From Cutibacterium granulosum (GTDB lineage: Bacteria; Actinomycetota; Actinomycetes; Propionibacteriales; Propionibacteriaceae), in NCBI RefSeq assembly GCF_900186975.1, contig NZ_LT906441.1, forward strand, positions 1,178,001-1,242,000: a DNA stretch of 64,000 nt, in the 5' to 3' direction. Below the pieces are notes generated by a model that was given only the letters and a program-made list of their open reading frames with translations, did no database searches and was not told the origin of the DNA. Of this stretch, positions 9,114 to 16,953 are shown piece after piece (positions within the stretch are counted from its first letter, which is position 1; the number at the start of each line of letters is the position of its first letter). Both the position numbers and the translations under genes were made by a program.

Positions 9114-9635
9114 TTGACCGCCACACAGCTTGCCATTGACATCGCCCGCCACGCCGCACGTGCCGCGTTCGACAAGGCGGGGCGAGACATCGTCGCCCTC
9201 GACGTGTCGGAGCACATTGCCTACACCGACGTCTTCCTGCTCGTCACGGCAGCCAACGAACCGCAGGCAGATGCGATCAATGACGAGATCCAGGCCCGAC
9301 TCGCCGCCGAGGGTCTCCGGCCGACACGCTCGGAGGGCGAGGCCGAGAAGCGGTGGATCCTGCTGGACTTCCGTGACGTCATGGTGCACATCCAGCAGGT
9401 GGACGAGCGTGAGCAGTACTCCCTGCAGCGGCTGTGGAAGGACTGCCCGCACATCGACCTCCAACTTCCCGAACATGGGGGCGCCGGTGCCGCCGAGTCC
9501 GGGACCCAGGGAATCGACGCTGCGGAGTTCCAGGATTCTGCCGTCGAGGGGCTCACCGCCGAGGGCAAGCCGACTGACAACGTCTTCGGTGAGGTTACTG
9601 GCGAATCGTCCGACGAGCGGATTGCTGGCCAGTGA
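9114..9635 (+). CDS. rsfS: Ribosome silencing factor RsfS
   Basis: RsfS/Iojap-family protein that binds L14 and blocks subunit joining when nutrients are scarce. The core (residues 5-115) has the family features ASEHIAYTD-like V-S-E-H-I-A-Y-T-D-V-F-L-L-V-T and W-I-L-L-D-F-R-D-V-M-V-H. At 173 residues it carries a roughly 55-residue acidic, low-complexity C-terminal extension that is absent from the minimal family. The start is TTG at 9114, with GGAGG seven bases upstream. The next gene overlaps its stop (GTGA). Confidence 0.93.
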   Translation: MTATQLAIDIARHAARAAFDKAGRDIVALDVSEHIAYTDVFLLVTAANEPQADAINDEIQARLAAEGLRPTRSEGEAEKRWILLDFRDVMVHIQQVDEREQYSLQRLWKDCPHIDLQLPEHGGAGAAESGTQGIDAAEFQDSAVEGLTAEGKPTDNVFGEVTGESSDERIAGQ

Positions 9636-10270
9636 GTGGGCGGACACGGCTCGTCCTCGTTCGGCATGGACGCACGTCCTACAACGTTCAGGGACGGCTG
9701 CAGGGCCGTCTCGACATCGACCTGGACGAGGTGGGTCGACGGCAGGTTGCCGCCACCGCGCCGGTCATTGCCGCCATGGAGCCTGCTGCCGTCCTCTCCT
9801 CACCGCTGCAGCGGGCTCGACACACGGCTGAGGCCATCGCCTCGGCAGCCGGGGTGTCGGTGCGTGAGGACGGGCGACTGGTGGAGATCGACGTTGGTGT
9901 ATGGTCAGGTGAAAAGGCCAGCCAGCTGCGTCGGAACGATCCCACGTACGCCGCTGGCATGACGGCTCGCGACGACTACGTGCGGCCAGGCGGGGAAAGT
10001 GCCGGCGAGGTCGCCGAGCGCATCATCGCCGTGTGTGCGGACGCCGTGGGTGAGCATGCCGGGCAGACTGTGGTGCTCGTCTCGCACGGGTTCGCGTTGC
10101 GTACGGCTGCGGCCTATCTCATGGGTGGTGACTATGCCGCATCGCGTCAGTTCGGTGGACTGGCCAACTGCGGCTGGATCGTCTTGGATCATCTGGACGC
10201 TGAGGAACGGCAACGCAGGGGATTCACGTCACCGTGGCGGCTCATGGCGTACAACGCGACGGTGAGTTGA
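9632..10270 (+). CDS. Histidine phosphatase family protein (phosphoglycerate-mutase-like)
   Basis: Member of the histidine phosphatase superfamily, 212 residues. The N-terminal LVRHGRTSYN motif carries the phospho-accepting histidine near residue 11, S-S-P-L-Q-R-A-R-H-T-A lies near 58, and the distal catalytic V-S-H-G region near 150. In actinobacteria the gene beside rsfS has been described as a phosphoglycerate-mutase-like phosphatase, and some such enzymes dephosphorylate glucosyl-3-phosphoglycerate; the substrate here is not shown by the sequence. The GTG start at 9632 overlaps the rsfS stop, so the two are probably co-translated. Confidence 0.88.
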   Translation: MSGRTRLVLVRHGRTSYNVQGRLQGRLDIDLDEVGRRQVAATAPVIAAMEPAAVLSSPLQRARHTAEAIASAAGVSVREDGRLVEIDVGVWSGEKASQLRRNDPTYAAGMTARDDYVRPGGESAGEVAERIIAVCADAVGEHAGQTVVLVSHGFALRTAAAYLMGGDYAASRQFGGLANCGWIVLDHLDAEERQRRGFTSPWRLMAYNATVS

Positions 10271-10384
10271 GGCTGCACACGCCCCTGAGTGGCCGATTTT
10301 GCATTTTGAATCCATGTCCGCTAAAGTTTTACGAGTCGCCCGGCGAGCCGGGAAGAACTTGGGTCAGGAATGATTCCCAGGTTT

Positions 10385-10457
10385 GGGGCATTGGCGCAGT
10401 TGGTAGCGCGCTTCCATGGCATGGAAGAGGTCAGGGGTTCGAATCCCCTATGCTCCA
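10385..10457 (+). tRNA. tRNA-Ala (anticodon GGC)
   Basis: A 73-base cloverleaf: acceptor GGGGCAT (10385-10391) pairs with ATGCTCC (10450-10456), with discriminator A at 10457. There is a GCGC D-stem with the AGTTGGTAG loop, an anticodon stem CTTCC/GGAAG with loop ATGGCAT (anticodon GGC), and T arm AGGGG-TTCGAAT-CCCCT. The 3' CCA is not encoded. A terminator follows immediately. Confidence 0.97.
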
Positions 10458-10464
10458 CATCATG

Positions 10465-10497
10465 AATGGACTGCTCAATTGTGAGCAGTCCATTTTT
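10465..10497 (+). terminator. Terminator after tRNA-Ala
   Basis: A 12-bp perfect stem, ATGGACTGCTCA (10466-10477) with TGAGCAGTCCAT (10482-10493), loop ATTG, followed by a run of six T from 10493. Classic rho-independent terminator. Confidence 0.92.
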
Positions 10498-10599
10498 TGT
10501 CCCCGTATTTCTCGTTGCCACGATTTCCTGCCCCGGCATCCGTATTCTGGGACCGATCCTCTTTGGCGAAACTGTGTGGTGATGGGTGGGGTGATGCTC

Positions 10600-11202
10600 A
10601 TGTGGGCGAGGAAGCGGACGTACGCATGGCGTGGTTGGGACGAGCCCGATCTCGTCAACACCGCAACCGTGGCCTTTCACCGCAACCATCTGGATGCCAC
10701 CGGTGTGCAGGAATGTCCGCACTACGCCGCCCGATGGGAACTGATCACGGACTCACACTGGATCACCCGCGAGATCACCATCGAGGTGGCAGGCAACGGG
10801 TGGGGCAGGACGCTGCGCCTCGTTCGCCGGAGGAACGGTCAGTGGCGCGACAAGGCCACCACCTCCGGCACGCAACCATCCGGCCTCGCCTCGCCGGGAA
10901 TCGCGCCGGACACCGACCTCTCGGCGGCACTCGACTGCGATCTTGAACAGTGCCCCCTCACCTGCACCATGCCGATCCGACGGCTGGGTCTGCTCGAGGG
11001 TGCAGTGCCGTCCACGAACCTGATCGTGGCGCGGGTGGAACTCCCCTCCCTGCACGTCACCGCGTCGGAGCAGCACTACGCCAGCGTCGATGCCCACTGC
11101 GTGGCCCACGGGGTCGACGCCGGGGCAGACGTCGTCGTCGGAGTGGACGCCGAAGCCGTCGTCACCGATTACCCGCAGGTGGCGCGCCGGGTTGGGAACT
11201 GA
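10600..11202 (+). CDS. Putative glycolipid-binding family protein (DUF1089-like)
   Basis: About 200 residues resembling the Glycolipid_bind family (PF06475). The C-terminal half has the family pattern: D-L-x-x-A-L-D-C-D-L-x-x-C-P-L-T, then TMPIRRLGL, then an E-Q-H-Y-A-S motif and a terminal V-V-T-D-Y-P segment. In the usual family the middle motif reads D-x-D-(I/L)-x-x-T-P-x-T-N-x-x-P-I-R-R; here Cys and Thr replace some of those residues. Starts at 10594 and 10600 are both possible; 10600 is preferred because GGGGTG lies a suitable distance upstream. It stands alone after the tRNA terminator. No biochemical role is established for the family beyond structural similarity to lipid-binding proteins. 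Confidence 0.75.
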   Translation: MWARKRTYAWRGWDEPDLVNTATVAFHRNHLDATGVQECPHYAARWELITDSHWITREITIEVAGNGWGRTLRLVRRRNGQWRDKATTSGTQPSGLASPGIAPDTDLSAALDCDLEQCPLTCTMPIRRLGLLEGAVPSTNLIVARVELPSLHVTASEQHYASVDAHCVAHGVDAGADVVVGVDAEAVVTDYPQVARRVGN

Positions 11203-11394
11203 GTGGTTGTCCACCGACCAGCGCCGCCTGCTCAGAGGTGTTTTCCCTGGGACAACGGCATGTGGGCTGCACTATGCGGTGTCGCTCCTGGCCCACAGCC
11301 CTGACGAAGCCCACAGCCCAGACGAGGGATGGGTGGGCCAGTGATGATCCCGACGGCTGCTGCCGTCCTGCCGTCCCAGCGTTAGGCTGTACCC

Positions 11395-11484
11395 AGCGCG
11401 GGAGCCCGTCGGGGCTGAGAGGGCATCTGGATGAGATCTGGTTGTCGACCGCTGAACCTGTCCGGGTCATGCCGACGAAGGGAG
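11395..11484 (+). promoter_or_regulatory. TPP riboswitch (THI element) controlling thiM-thiE
   Basis: The conserved THI-box core is present: GGGGCTGAGAGGGC (11411-11424) and the 3' half GACCGCTGAACCTG (11447-11460) followed by TCCGGGTCATGCCGACGAAG to about 11480. It ends only a few bases before the thiM ATG at 11489, and its 3' strand contains the GAAGGGAGACC ribosome-binding site. Thiamine pyrophosphate binding would therefore be expected to block translation start rather than (or as well as) terminate transcription. Confidence 0.93.
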
Positions 11485-11488
11485 ACCA

Positions 11489-12298
11489 ATGACTGACGAG
11501 TCCATTTTCACCAGCCGCGTTGCCGAGGCGGTGACGGCCATGCGAAAAGCCAATCCGGTGACGCAGTGCCTCACCAATATCGTTGTGACGAACTTCACTG
11601 CCAATGTGCTACTTGCTGCTGGCGCCTCACCGGCGATGGTCGACAACGCCCAGGAATCCGGGATCTTCGCCCAGATGGCTGAGGGAGTCCTGGTGAACTC
11701 TGGCACCCCCTACCCCGAGACCGCCGAGGCCATGAAACAGGCTGCCGGCACAGCTGCCGGAAAATGGGTGCTCGACCCAGTGGCGTGCACGCTGCCGTGG
11801 CGTGGCCAGATCGTGCGCGACTGCCTGGCCGCAAGTCATCCCGCCATCATTCGTGGCAACGCCTCCGAGATCCTGGCCCTCCACGGCACGGGTGAGGGTG
11901 GGCGGGGCACCGACGCCGTCGACACCACCGAAGCCGCCCTGCCAGCTGCCCGAGAGCTCGCCCGAGCCAACGAGTGCGTCGTTGCCGTCTCCGGGCCGGT
12001 CGATCGCATCACTGACGGTGCCCGGGTGGCCACCGTCACGGCGGGTCATGAGTGGATGACCCTGGTCACCGGTGTCGGCTGCTCCTTGGGAGCCCTCATG
12101 GCGGCCTTCGCCGCTGCCGAGTCCGATCGTCTCGTCGCCGCCACGGCCGCCACGGCGATGATGTGCGTGGCTGCCGAGCGTGCTGCCCGGCGCACCGTCG
12201 CCCCCGGCTCCTTCGCCATCGCCCTCATCGACGAGCTGTACCTCGTCACTCCCGACGAGGTTGCCGAGCAGGGAGGAATCCGCTGTGTCCAGGCCTGA
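11489..12298 (+). CDS. thiM: Hydroxyethylthiazole kinase
   Basis: Salvage kinase that phosphorylates 4-methyl-5-(2-hydroxyethyl)thiazole for thiamine synthesis; 269 residues, usual length. Ribokinase-like features include NPVTQCLTNIVVTNFTANVL near the start, W-V-L-D-P-V-A (about 91), I-I-R-G-N-A-S-E-I (about 116) and the anion-hole/catalytic region V-T-G-V-G-C-S-L-G-A near 190-200. The cysteine in that last motif is typical of ThiM. It follows a TPP riboswitch and overlaps thiE by 14 bases, forming a salvage/coupling operon. Confidence 0.96.
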   Translation: MTDESIFTSRVAEAVTAMRKANPVTQCLTNIVVTNFTANVLLAAGASPAMVDNAQESGIFAQMAEGVLVNSGTPYPETAEAMKQAAGTAAGKWVLDPVACTLPWRGQIVRDCLAASHPAIIRGNASEILALHGTGEGGRGTDAVDTTEAALPAARELARANECVVAVSGPVDRITDGARVATVTAGHEWMTLVTGVGCSLGALMAAFAAAESDRLVAATAATAMMCVAAERAARRTVAPGSFAIALIDELYLVTPDEVAEQGGIRCVQA

Positions 12299-12941
12299 CT
12301 TCGACCTGTCGGTGTACCTGGTCACCGACACCGATCAGTGTGGTGGCGCGGACGGCGTCGTCGAGACGGTACGGCAGGCCGTGGATGGGGGAGCGACCCT
12401 GGTCCAACTGCGGGACCACCACCTCGGTGATGACGACTTCGTCGTCCTGGGGCGGCGTCTGGTGGACGTGCTCGCCGGCGCAGGAGTCCCACTGCTGATC
12501 GATGACCGGGTGCACCTCGTCGAGACCATCGGGGCAGCCGGTGCCCACGTCGGCCAGTCCGACACCGACGTTGCCACGGCGCGGCGCATCATCGGCCCCG
12601 ACCGCCTGCTCGGACTGTCGGCCCAGAGCCCCGAACATGTCAGGGCAGCCATCGCTGCTGGTGAGGACATCGTCGACTATCTGGGCGTGGGGGCACTGCA
12701 TGCCACGGGGACGAAGCCCGAGGCCGACGACTTGGGGCTGAGGCGTCTTGCCGAGGTCATCAAGGTCAGTCCGTGGCCGGTGTGTGCCATCGGTGGCGTC
12801 AAGGCCGACGACGCCGCCGATCTGGCCCGTATCCACTGCGACGGTATGAGCGTCGTCTCGGCCATCTGCGGCCAACCTGATCCGCGTCAGGCCGCCGCCG
12901 ACCTTCTCGCAGCGTGGACGGTCGCCACCGGTCGGAGCTGA
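12285..12941 (+). CDS. thiE: Thiamine-phosphate synthase
   Basis: TIM-barrel enzyme joining hydroxymethylpyrimidine pyrophosphate and thiazole phosphate to thiamine phosphate. The 218-residue protein shows Y-L-V-T-D-T near the start, V-Q-L-R-D near 40, I-D-D-R-V near 70, H-V-G-Q-S-D near 88, and C-A-I-G-G-V near 165. The GTG at 12285 has GGGAGGA ahead of it and lies inside the end of thiM; an upstream frame to 12180 is the overlap with thiM. Regulated with thiM by the TPP riboswitch. Confidence 0.95.
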   Translation: MSRPDFDLSVYLVTDTDQCGGADGVVETVRQAVDGGATLVQLRDHHLGDDDFVVLGRRLVDVLAGAGVPLLIDDRVHLVETIGAAGAHVGQSDTDVATARRIIGPDRLLGLSAQSPEHVRAAIAAGEDIVDYLGVGALHATGTKPEADDLGLRRLAEVIKVSPWPVCAIGGVKADDAADLARIHCDGMSVVSAICGQPDPRQAAADLLAAWTVATGRS

Positions 12942-13105
12942 GACAGCGGCAGTGTGGGCCTCCCCTGAGGCTCGTCCTCGGTGCTACACCCGCCGTTTTC
13001 GTCCTCGCCGCCGCTGCCCAGGTCAGGTGTCCCGCGAGATCGTGGCGGATCGATGCGTCCACACTCCTGGGGCACTCGGCAGGGGGGTGTTCCACGGCAT
13101 GTCCT

Positions 13106-13135
13106 TGTCACCCTACCGGAGTGACATGGGTCACA
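13106..13135 (+). promoter_or_regulatory. CRP/GlxR-like operator candidate upstream of ldh
   Basis: GTGA-CATGGG-TCACA (13121-13135) matches the CRP-family dyad (TGTGA-N6-TCACA) except for the first base, which is A. A second half-site TGTCAC at 13106-13111 forms another dyad with GTGACA (13121-13126). The element is about 77 bases before the ldh ATG. Binding by a cAMP-type regulator is inferred from the motif. Confidence 0.5.
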
Positions 13136-13140
13136 ATTCA

Positions 13141-13205
13141 CCAAATATTTGGACGTTCTACTGGAGGAACACTCATCTGGTTCTGACGATTTTTTCGAAT
13201 AGAAT
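13141..13205 (+). promoter_or_regulatory. ldh promoter region with 12-bp palindrome
   Basis: A perfect palindrome CCAAATATTTGG occupies 13141-13152, in the AT-rich region just downstream of the CRP-like dyad. A TAGAAT -10-like hexamer lies at 13200-13205, only six bases before the ldh ATG at 13212, which would put the transcription start at or next to the ATG. No clear -35 hexamer or Shine-Dalgarno is present. The -10 assignment is tentative. Confidence 0.4.
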
Positions 13206-13211
13206 TGAGAC

Positions 13212-14168
13212 ATGACCTTGAAAGCAGTCAATCGTCGCAAGATCTCGGTTATCGGTGCTGGAAGTGTCGGCAGCTCGCTGGCCTATGCCTGTCTCATTCG
13301 CGGTTCGGCCGACATCGTCTGTCTCTACGACATCAACAAGGACAAGGTGGAGGCTGAGGTCGCCGACCTGGCTCACGGCACCCAGTTCACCCCGGCATCG
13401 GTCATGGGTGGTGCCGACATCAAGGACACCGTCAACTCTGACATTGTCTTCATCACTGCTGGCGCCAAGCAGAAGCCCGGTCAGACCAGGCTCGATCTAG
13501 CCGGTGTCAACGCCGGAATCCTCAAGTCCCTCATGCCCCAGCTGCTCGAACAGTCGCCCAATGCGCTGTTCGTCCTGGTCACCAACCCGTGCGATGTCCT
13601 CACCGTCGTCGCTCAGGACATCTCTGGACTGCCTTCCAGCCGAGTGTTCTCGACCGGAACCATGCTCGACACCTCTCGGCTGCGCTGGCTCATCCGTCAG
13701 TGGGCCAATGTGGCACAGCGTCACGTGCACGCCACCATCGTCGGTGAGCACGGCGACTCGGAGTTCCCGCTGTGGTCCATCGCGCAGATCTCCGGCGTGC
13801 CGATCCACGAATGGAAGGTGGACGGCGAGTCCGTCTTCACCGACGAGGTGCTCGACGACCTTGCCCACGAGGCAGCCTTCGCCGCATACAAGATCATCGA
13901 GGGCAAGGGAGCAACCAACTACGCCATCGGCCTGACTGGTGCTCGACTTGCCGAGGCCCTGCTGGGAGCGAACCGCTCGATCCTCCCGCTGTCCAGCGTG
14001 ATCGACGACGTCCACGGCGTCAAGAACGTCGCCCTGTCCATGCCGTGCATCGTCTCGCGCGAAGGTATCGAAGGAGTCGTCCCGGTACCGATGAGCGATG
14101 GTGAGATCACCAAGTTGCACGCTTCCGCCGAGCGTCTCAAGGACAGCCTGTCGAGCCTGGACATCTGA
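13212..14168 (+). CDS. ldh: L-lactate dehydrogenase
   Basis: NAD-dependent reduction of pyruvate to L-lactate; 318 residues. It has the Rossmann motif [10 protein letters not shown] near residue 12, the [13 protein letters not shown] segment in which Gln marks lactate rather than malate specificity, V-T-N-P-x-D near 135, and the catalytic GEHGDSEFP with His at 180. The start ATG at 13212 lacks a normal ribosome site and may be used on a leaderless or near-leaderless transcript. It is a single gene with its own upstream dyads and a downstream hairpin. In propionibacteria lactate metabolism links to the pyruvate node and malic enzyme, which is encoded next. Confidence 0.95.
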   Translation: MTLKAVNRRKISVIGAGSVGSSLAYACLIRGSADIVCLYDINKDKVEAEVADLAHGTQFTPASVMGGADIKDTVNSDIVFITAGAKQKPGQTRLDLAGVNAGILKSLMPQLLEQSPNALFVLVTNPCDVLTVVAQDISGLPSSRVFSTGTMLDTSRLRWLIRQWANVAQRHVHATIVGEHGDSEFPLWSIAQISGVPIHEWKVDGESVFTDEVLDDLAHEAAFAAYKIIEGKGATNYAIGLTGARLAEALLGANRSILPLSSVIDDVHGVKNVALSMPCIVSREGIEGVVPVPMSDGEITKLHASAERLKDSLSSLDI

Positions 14169-14177
14169 TCTGCCGGG

Positions 14178-14212
14178 CTGCTCAGAGATCTGAGCAGGAC
14201 CAGACAGTTTTC
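14178..14212 (+). terminator. Terminator-like hairpin after ldh
   Basis: CTGCTCAG (14178-14185) and CTGAGCAG (14190-14197) form a perfect 8-bp stem with loop AGAT; a short T run (GTTTTC) lies about ten bases further on. It starts about ten bases after the ldh stop. Confidence 0.6.
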
Positions 14213-14356
14213 ACCGTGGCCGGCACATCCAGGTCAGTGCTGGGGAATGCCGGTCACGGTGCACAATCGTTCGAAGGTGTGCACGTATGTCTATGTGCTG
14301 CCCCCGTGAGTAGTTGCGGTGCCCCGACGAAGACGTGGAGCACTAGCGTATGAGCC

Positions 14357-16063
14357 ATGACAAGTTCTTTTGAGTTCGTCGAAAATCCCGACGGGGAAGT
14401 GCTTCGCATTGCTGCCCGCGGGACTGATGTACTCGGCAATGCATTGATCAACCGCGGAACAGCCTTCACCACTGCAGAACGGGAGGCACTGGATCTCACC
14501 GGTCTGCTTCCCTCACAGGTTGTTGACATCGAGGACCAACTCAGACGCGTCTACTCCCAGTACCGTGCTCAGCCGGATGCGTTGAGCAAGTACCTGTTCC
14601 TCACCGCCATGCATGATCGCAACGAGGTGTTGTACTTCCGGCTGTTGGGCGAGCACATCGAGGAGATGCTCCCCATCGTCTACACGCCGACCATCGGCCA
14701 GGCGATCGAGCAGTACAGTTACTGGTACCACCGGCCACGCGGCATCTTCCTGTCCATCGACGATCCTGATGGCATCGAGGAATCCTTGGCTGCCATGGGG
14801 CATGATTCCGACGAGGTCGACCTCATCGTCGTCACTGATTCCGAGGGAATCCTTGGAATCGGTGATCAAGGTGTCGGTGGGGTTGCCATCACCATTGGAA
14901 AACTTGCGGTGTACACGGCAGCTGCCGGAATCCATCCGCATCGTGTTCTGCCCGTCGTGCTGGACGTGGGAACCGACAACATGGAATTGCTCAATGACGA
15001 TGGATACCTCGGAGTCCGTCATGGCCGGGTCCGTGGCGAGAAGTATGACCAGTTCATCGACAAATTCCTCACCACAGCCCATGATCGGTATCCGAATGCC
15101 ATGATTCACTGGGAGGATTTCGGAGCGGCAAATGCCACCCGAATCCTGGATCGATACCGTGATGACTACTGCACATTCAATGACGACATCCAAGGCACGG
15201 CTGCTGTGGTGCTGGCGGCCCTGGTCAGTGCCGTGAAGGTGTCGGGGATCAAGCTTTCCGATCATCGGATCGTCGTCCACGGTGCCGGCACGGCCGGCGT
15301 GGGAATAGCCGAACTCGGTATCAAACTCATGATGGAAGAAGGCATGAGTGAGAGCGAGGCACGCAGTCATTTCTGGGCCCTCGGTTCACGCGGACTGCTG
15401 CGGGAAGGAATCCCGATGCGCGATTTCCAGGAGCCCTTTGCCCGGTCGGCCTCGGAGTTGTCCGGATGGCACACGGAAACCCCCGGAAAGTATGAACTCA
15501 GTGACGTCGTCCGCAACGTCAAACCGACCATTCTCATTGGTACCTCAGCTCAACAGGGTGCCTTCGACGAAAAGATCGTCAAGGACATGGCTCGGCACTG
15601 TGATCGTCCGATCATCATGCCGCTGTCGAATCCGATCTCACGTGCCGAGGCGATTCCCTCCGACCTCATCGAGTGGACTGGCGGTTCTGCCCTCATCGCA
15701 ACCGGCTCACCGTTCGATCCGGTTCAGTACCGCGGCACCACGTATCACATTGCTCAGGCGAACAATGCACTCATCTTCCCGGGAGTAGGGCTCGGCGTCA
15801 TCGCCTCGAATGCCAAGCTCGTCTCCGACTCGATGATCTCTGCTGCTGCGAAGGCCCTGGCCAAGGTGGGACGGCCCCGAAAGCTCGGGGAGTCACTGCT
15901 GCCCGACATCGACCAGCTGCGTCCGATCTCGGCACGGGTTGGTATGGCCGTGGCCCAGCAGGCCAGTCAGGAAGGTCTTGCCCAGAAGGACCTCGACAAC
16001 CCGGTGGACACGATATTCCAGACGATGTGGCGACCGGAGTACCCCAGGATCGAGGTCATTTGA
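14357..16063 (+). CDS. maeA: NAD-dependent malic enzyme
   Basis: Oxidative decarboxylation of malate to pyruvate, 568 residues, matching the large SfcA/MaeA form. The N-terminal malic domain has Y-T-P-T-I-G-x-A near residue 110, the R-G-I-F-L-S segment, and V-V-T-D-S-E-G-I-L-G-I-G-D-Q-G near 160. The metal-binding W-E-D-F-G-x-x-N-A is near 255, followed by F-N-D-D-I-Q-G-T-A. The NAD domain has VVHGAGTAGVGIAE near 308. No close partner gene; ldh is upstream, so the two adjacent transcription units both feed the pyruvate node. The ATG at 14357 is chosen from family alignment; AGCGTATGAGCC upstream gives no strong ribosome site. Confidence 0.95.
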   Translation: MTSSFEFVENPDGEVLRIAARGTDVLGNALINRGTAFTTAEREALDLTGLLPSQVVDIEDQLRRVYSQYRAQPDALSKYLFLTAMHDRNEVLYFRLLGEHIEEMLPIVYTPTIGQAIEQYSYWYHRPRGIFLSIDDPDGIEESLAAMGHDSDEVDLIVVTDSEGILGIGDQGVGGVAITIGKLAVYTAAAGIHPHRVLPVVLDVGTDNMELLNDDGYLGVRHGRVRGEKYDQFIDKFLTTAHDRYPNAMIHWEDFGAANATRILDRYRDDYCTFNDDIQGTAAVVLAALVSAVKVSGIKLSDHRIVVHGAGTAGVGIAELGIKLMMEEGMSESEARSHFWALGSRGLLREGIPMRDFQEPFARSASELSGWHTETPGKYELSDVVRNVKPTILIGTSAQQGAFDEKIVKDMARHCDRPIIMPLSNPISRAEAIPSDLIEWTGGSALIATGSPFDPVQYRGTTYHIAQANNALIFPGVGLGVIASNAKLVSDSMISAAAKALAKVGRPRKLGESLLPDIDQLRPISARVGMAVAQQASQEGLAQKDLDNPVDTIFQTMWRPEYPRIEVI

Positions 16064-16152
16064 GGAAGACTCGGGTGATGGCCGGTCAGATCTGACGTGT
16101 GCTGGTGGGGTCAGGCGAGCTTCATGCGTGGTTGCCGGGGCAGGTGAGGTTC

Positions 16153-16740
16153 TCAGCCCACGACCTCAAGGGCCGAGATGGCCGTCGCGCCGCCGTTCTG
16201 TGCCAGAACGATCATGGAGTTCTTCCGTTGCGTCGCGATGGTGAGCGTCCCAGTGACGGTGCGGCCCTGCTCGACGGTCCCCGTCGAGATGTCCCGGGGA
16301 TCGCTCGAGGTCTCCGGACGGTTCACGGTGGCGGTGTCGTCGGTCATCATGAAGAAGCTGTAGTCGTCCAGGGTCCCCTGTGACACGGTGATGGAGACGG
16401 TGAGCACCACCTCGTCCTGGTGCCATTCGGTCGAGTCGATCCGCCACGTGCCCTTGACCTCCCCGTTGTGTGCAACGAATGGCGTCGACTGTGTCGGGCT
16501 CGGTGACCCGGTTGGGATGTGCCCAGGCATCGAGGGGGCCACGGTGCTGTGCGGACTCGGCGTGCTGGGATCATCGACGCCGTCGGAAGGAGTGGCCGAC
16601 GGTGCAGCCAGCTGAGGTTCGTTCGTCACCTTCCACGCCGTGACGCCGAGCCCCACGACCAAGGCAGCGACCAGGACGGCTATGAGCCATCCGGCGCGTC
16701 GTCTGGGAGGCCGGTACTGACTGATGTTCGGCTGGCTCAT
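16153..16740 (-). CDS. Membrane-anchored protein with DUF4352-like domain
   Basis: A 195-residue protein not assigned to a pathway. The N-terminus is cytosolic and basic (P-P-R-R-R-A-G-W), followed by one hydrophobic helix (about residues 17-36) and a Ser/Thr/Pro-rich linker. The C-terminal domain (about 95-195) has beta-rich spacing (W-R-I-D-S-T-E-W, V-V-L-T-V-S-I-T-V) resembling secreted immunoglobulin-like DUF4352 domains. The ATG at 16740 (MSQPNISQY) is preferred; the frame remains open to 16947 without family support. It converges with malic enzyme and diverges from the DUF4192 gene. The domain assignment is by eye and moderate. Confidence 0.7.
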   Translation of the reverse strand: MSQPNISQYRPPRRRAGWLIAVLVAALVVGLGVTAWKVTNEPQLAAPSATPSDGVDDPSTPSPHSTVAPSMPGHIPTGSPSPTQSTPFVAHNGEVKGTWRIDSTEWHQDEVVLTVSITVSQGTLDDYSFFMMTDDTATVNRPETSSDPRDISTGTVEQGRTVTGTLTIATQRKNSMIVLAQNGGATAISALEVVG

Positions 16741-16953
16741 GAGTTCAAGAGTACGTGCCCCGCGTTCGCACCATGCAGTGCGCGCCGCGCGACGATGTCC
16801 GGTGCTGTCTGCTGCATCCTGCAGGACCTTCCAGCAGAGTGTTCTGCGTGGTGATGCCTCGTGACGTTCATCCACAGGGGATGCGCGACTCGCAGGTGCG
16901 TTGTCCACAGCTGCGTTCGTGATGTGCCGGATTCGGCGAGTCACCACGACAAC

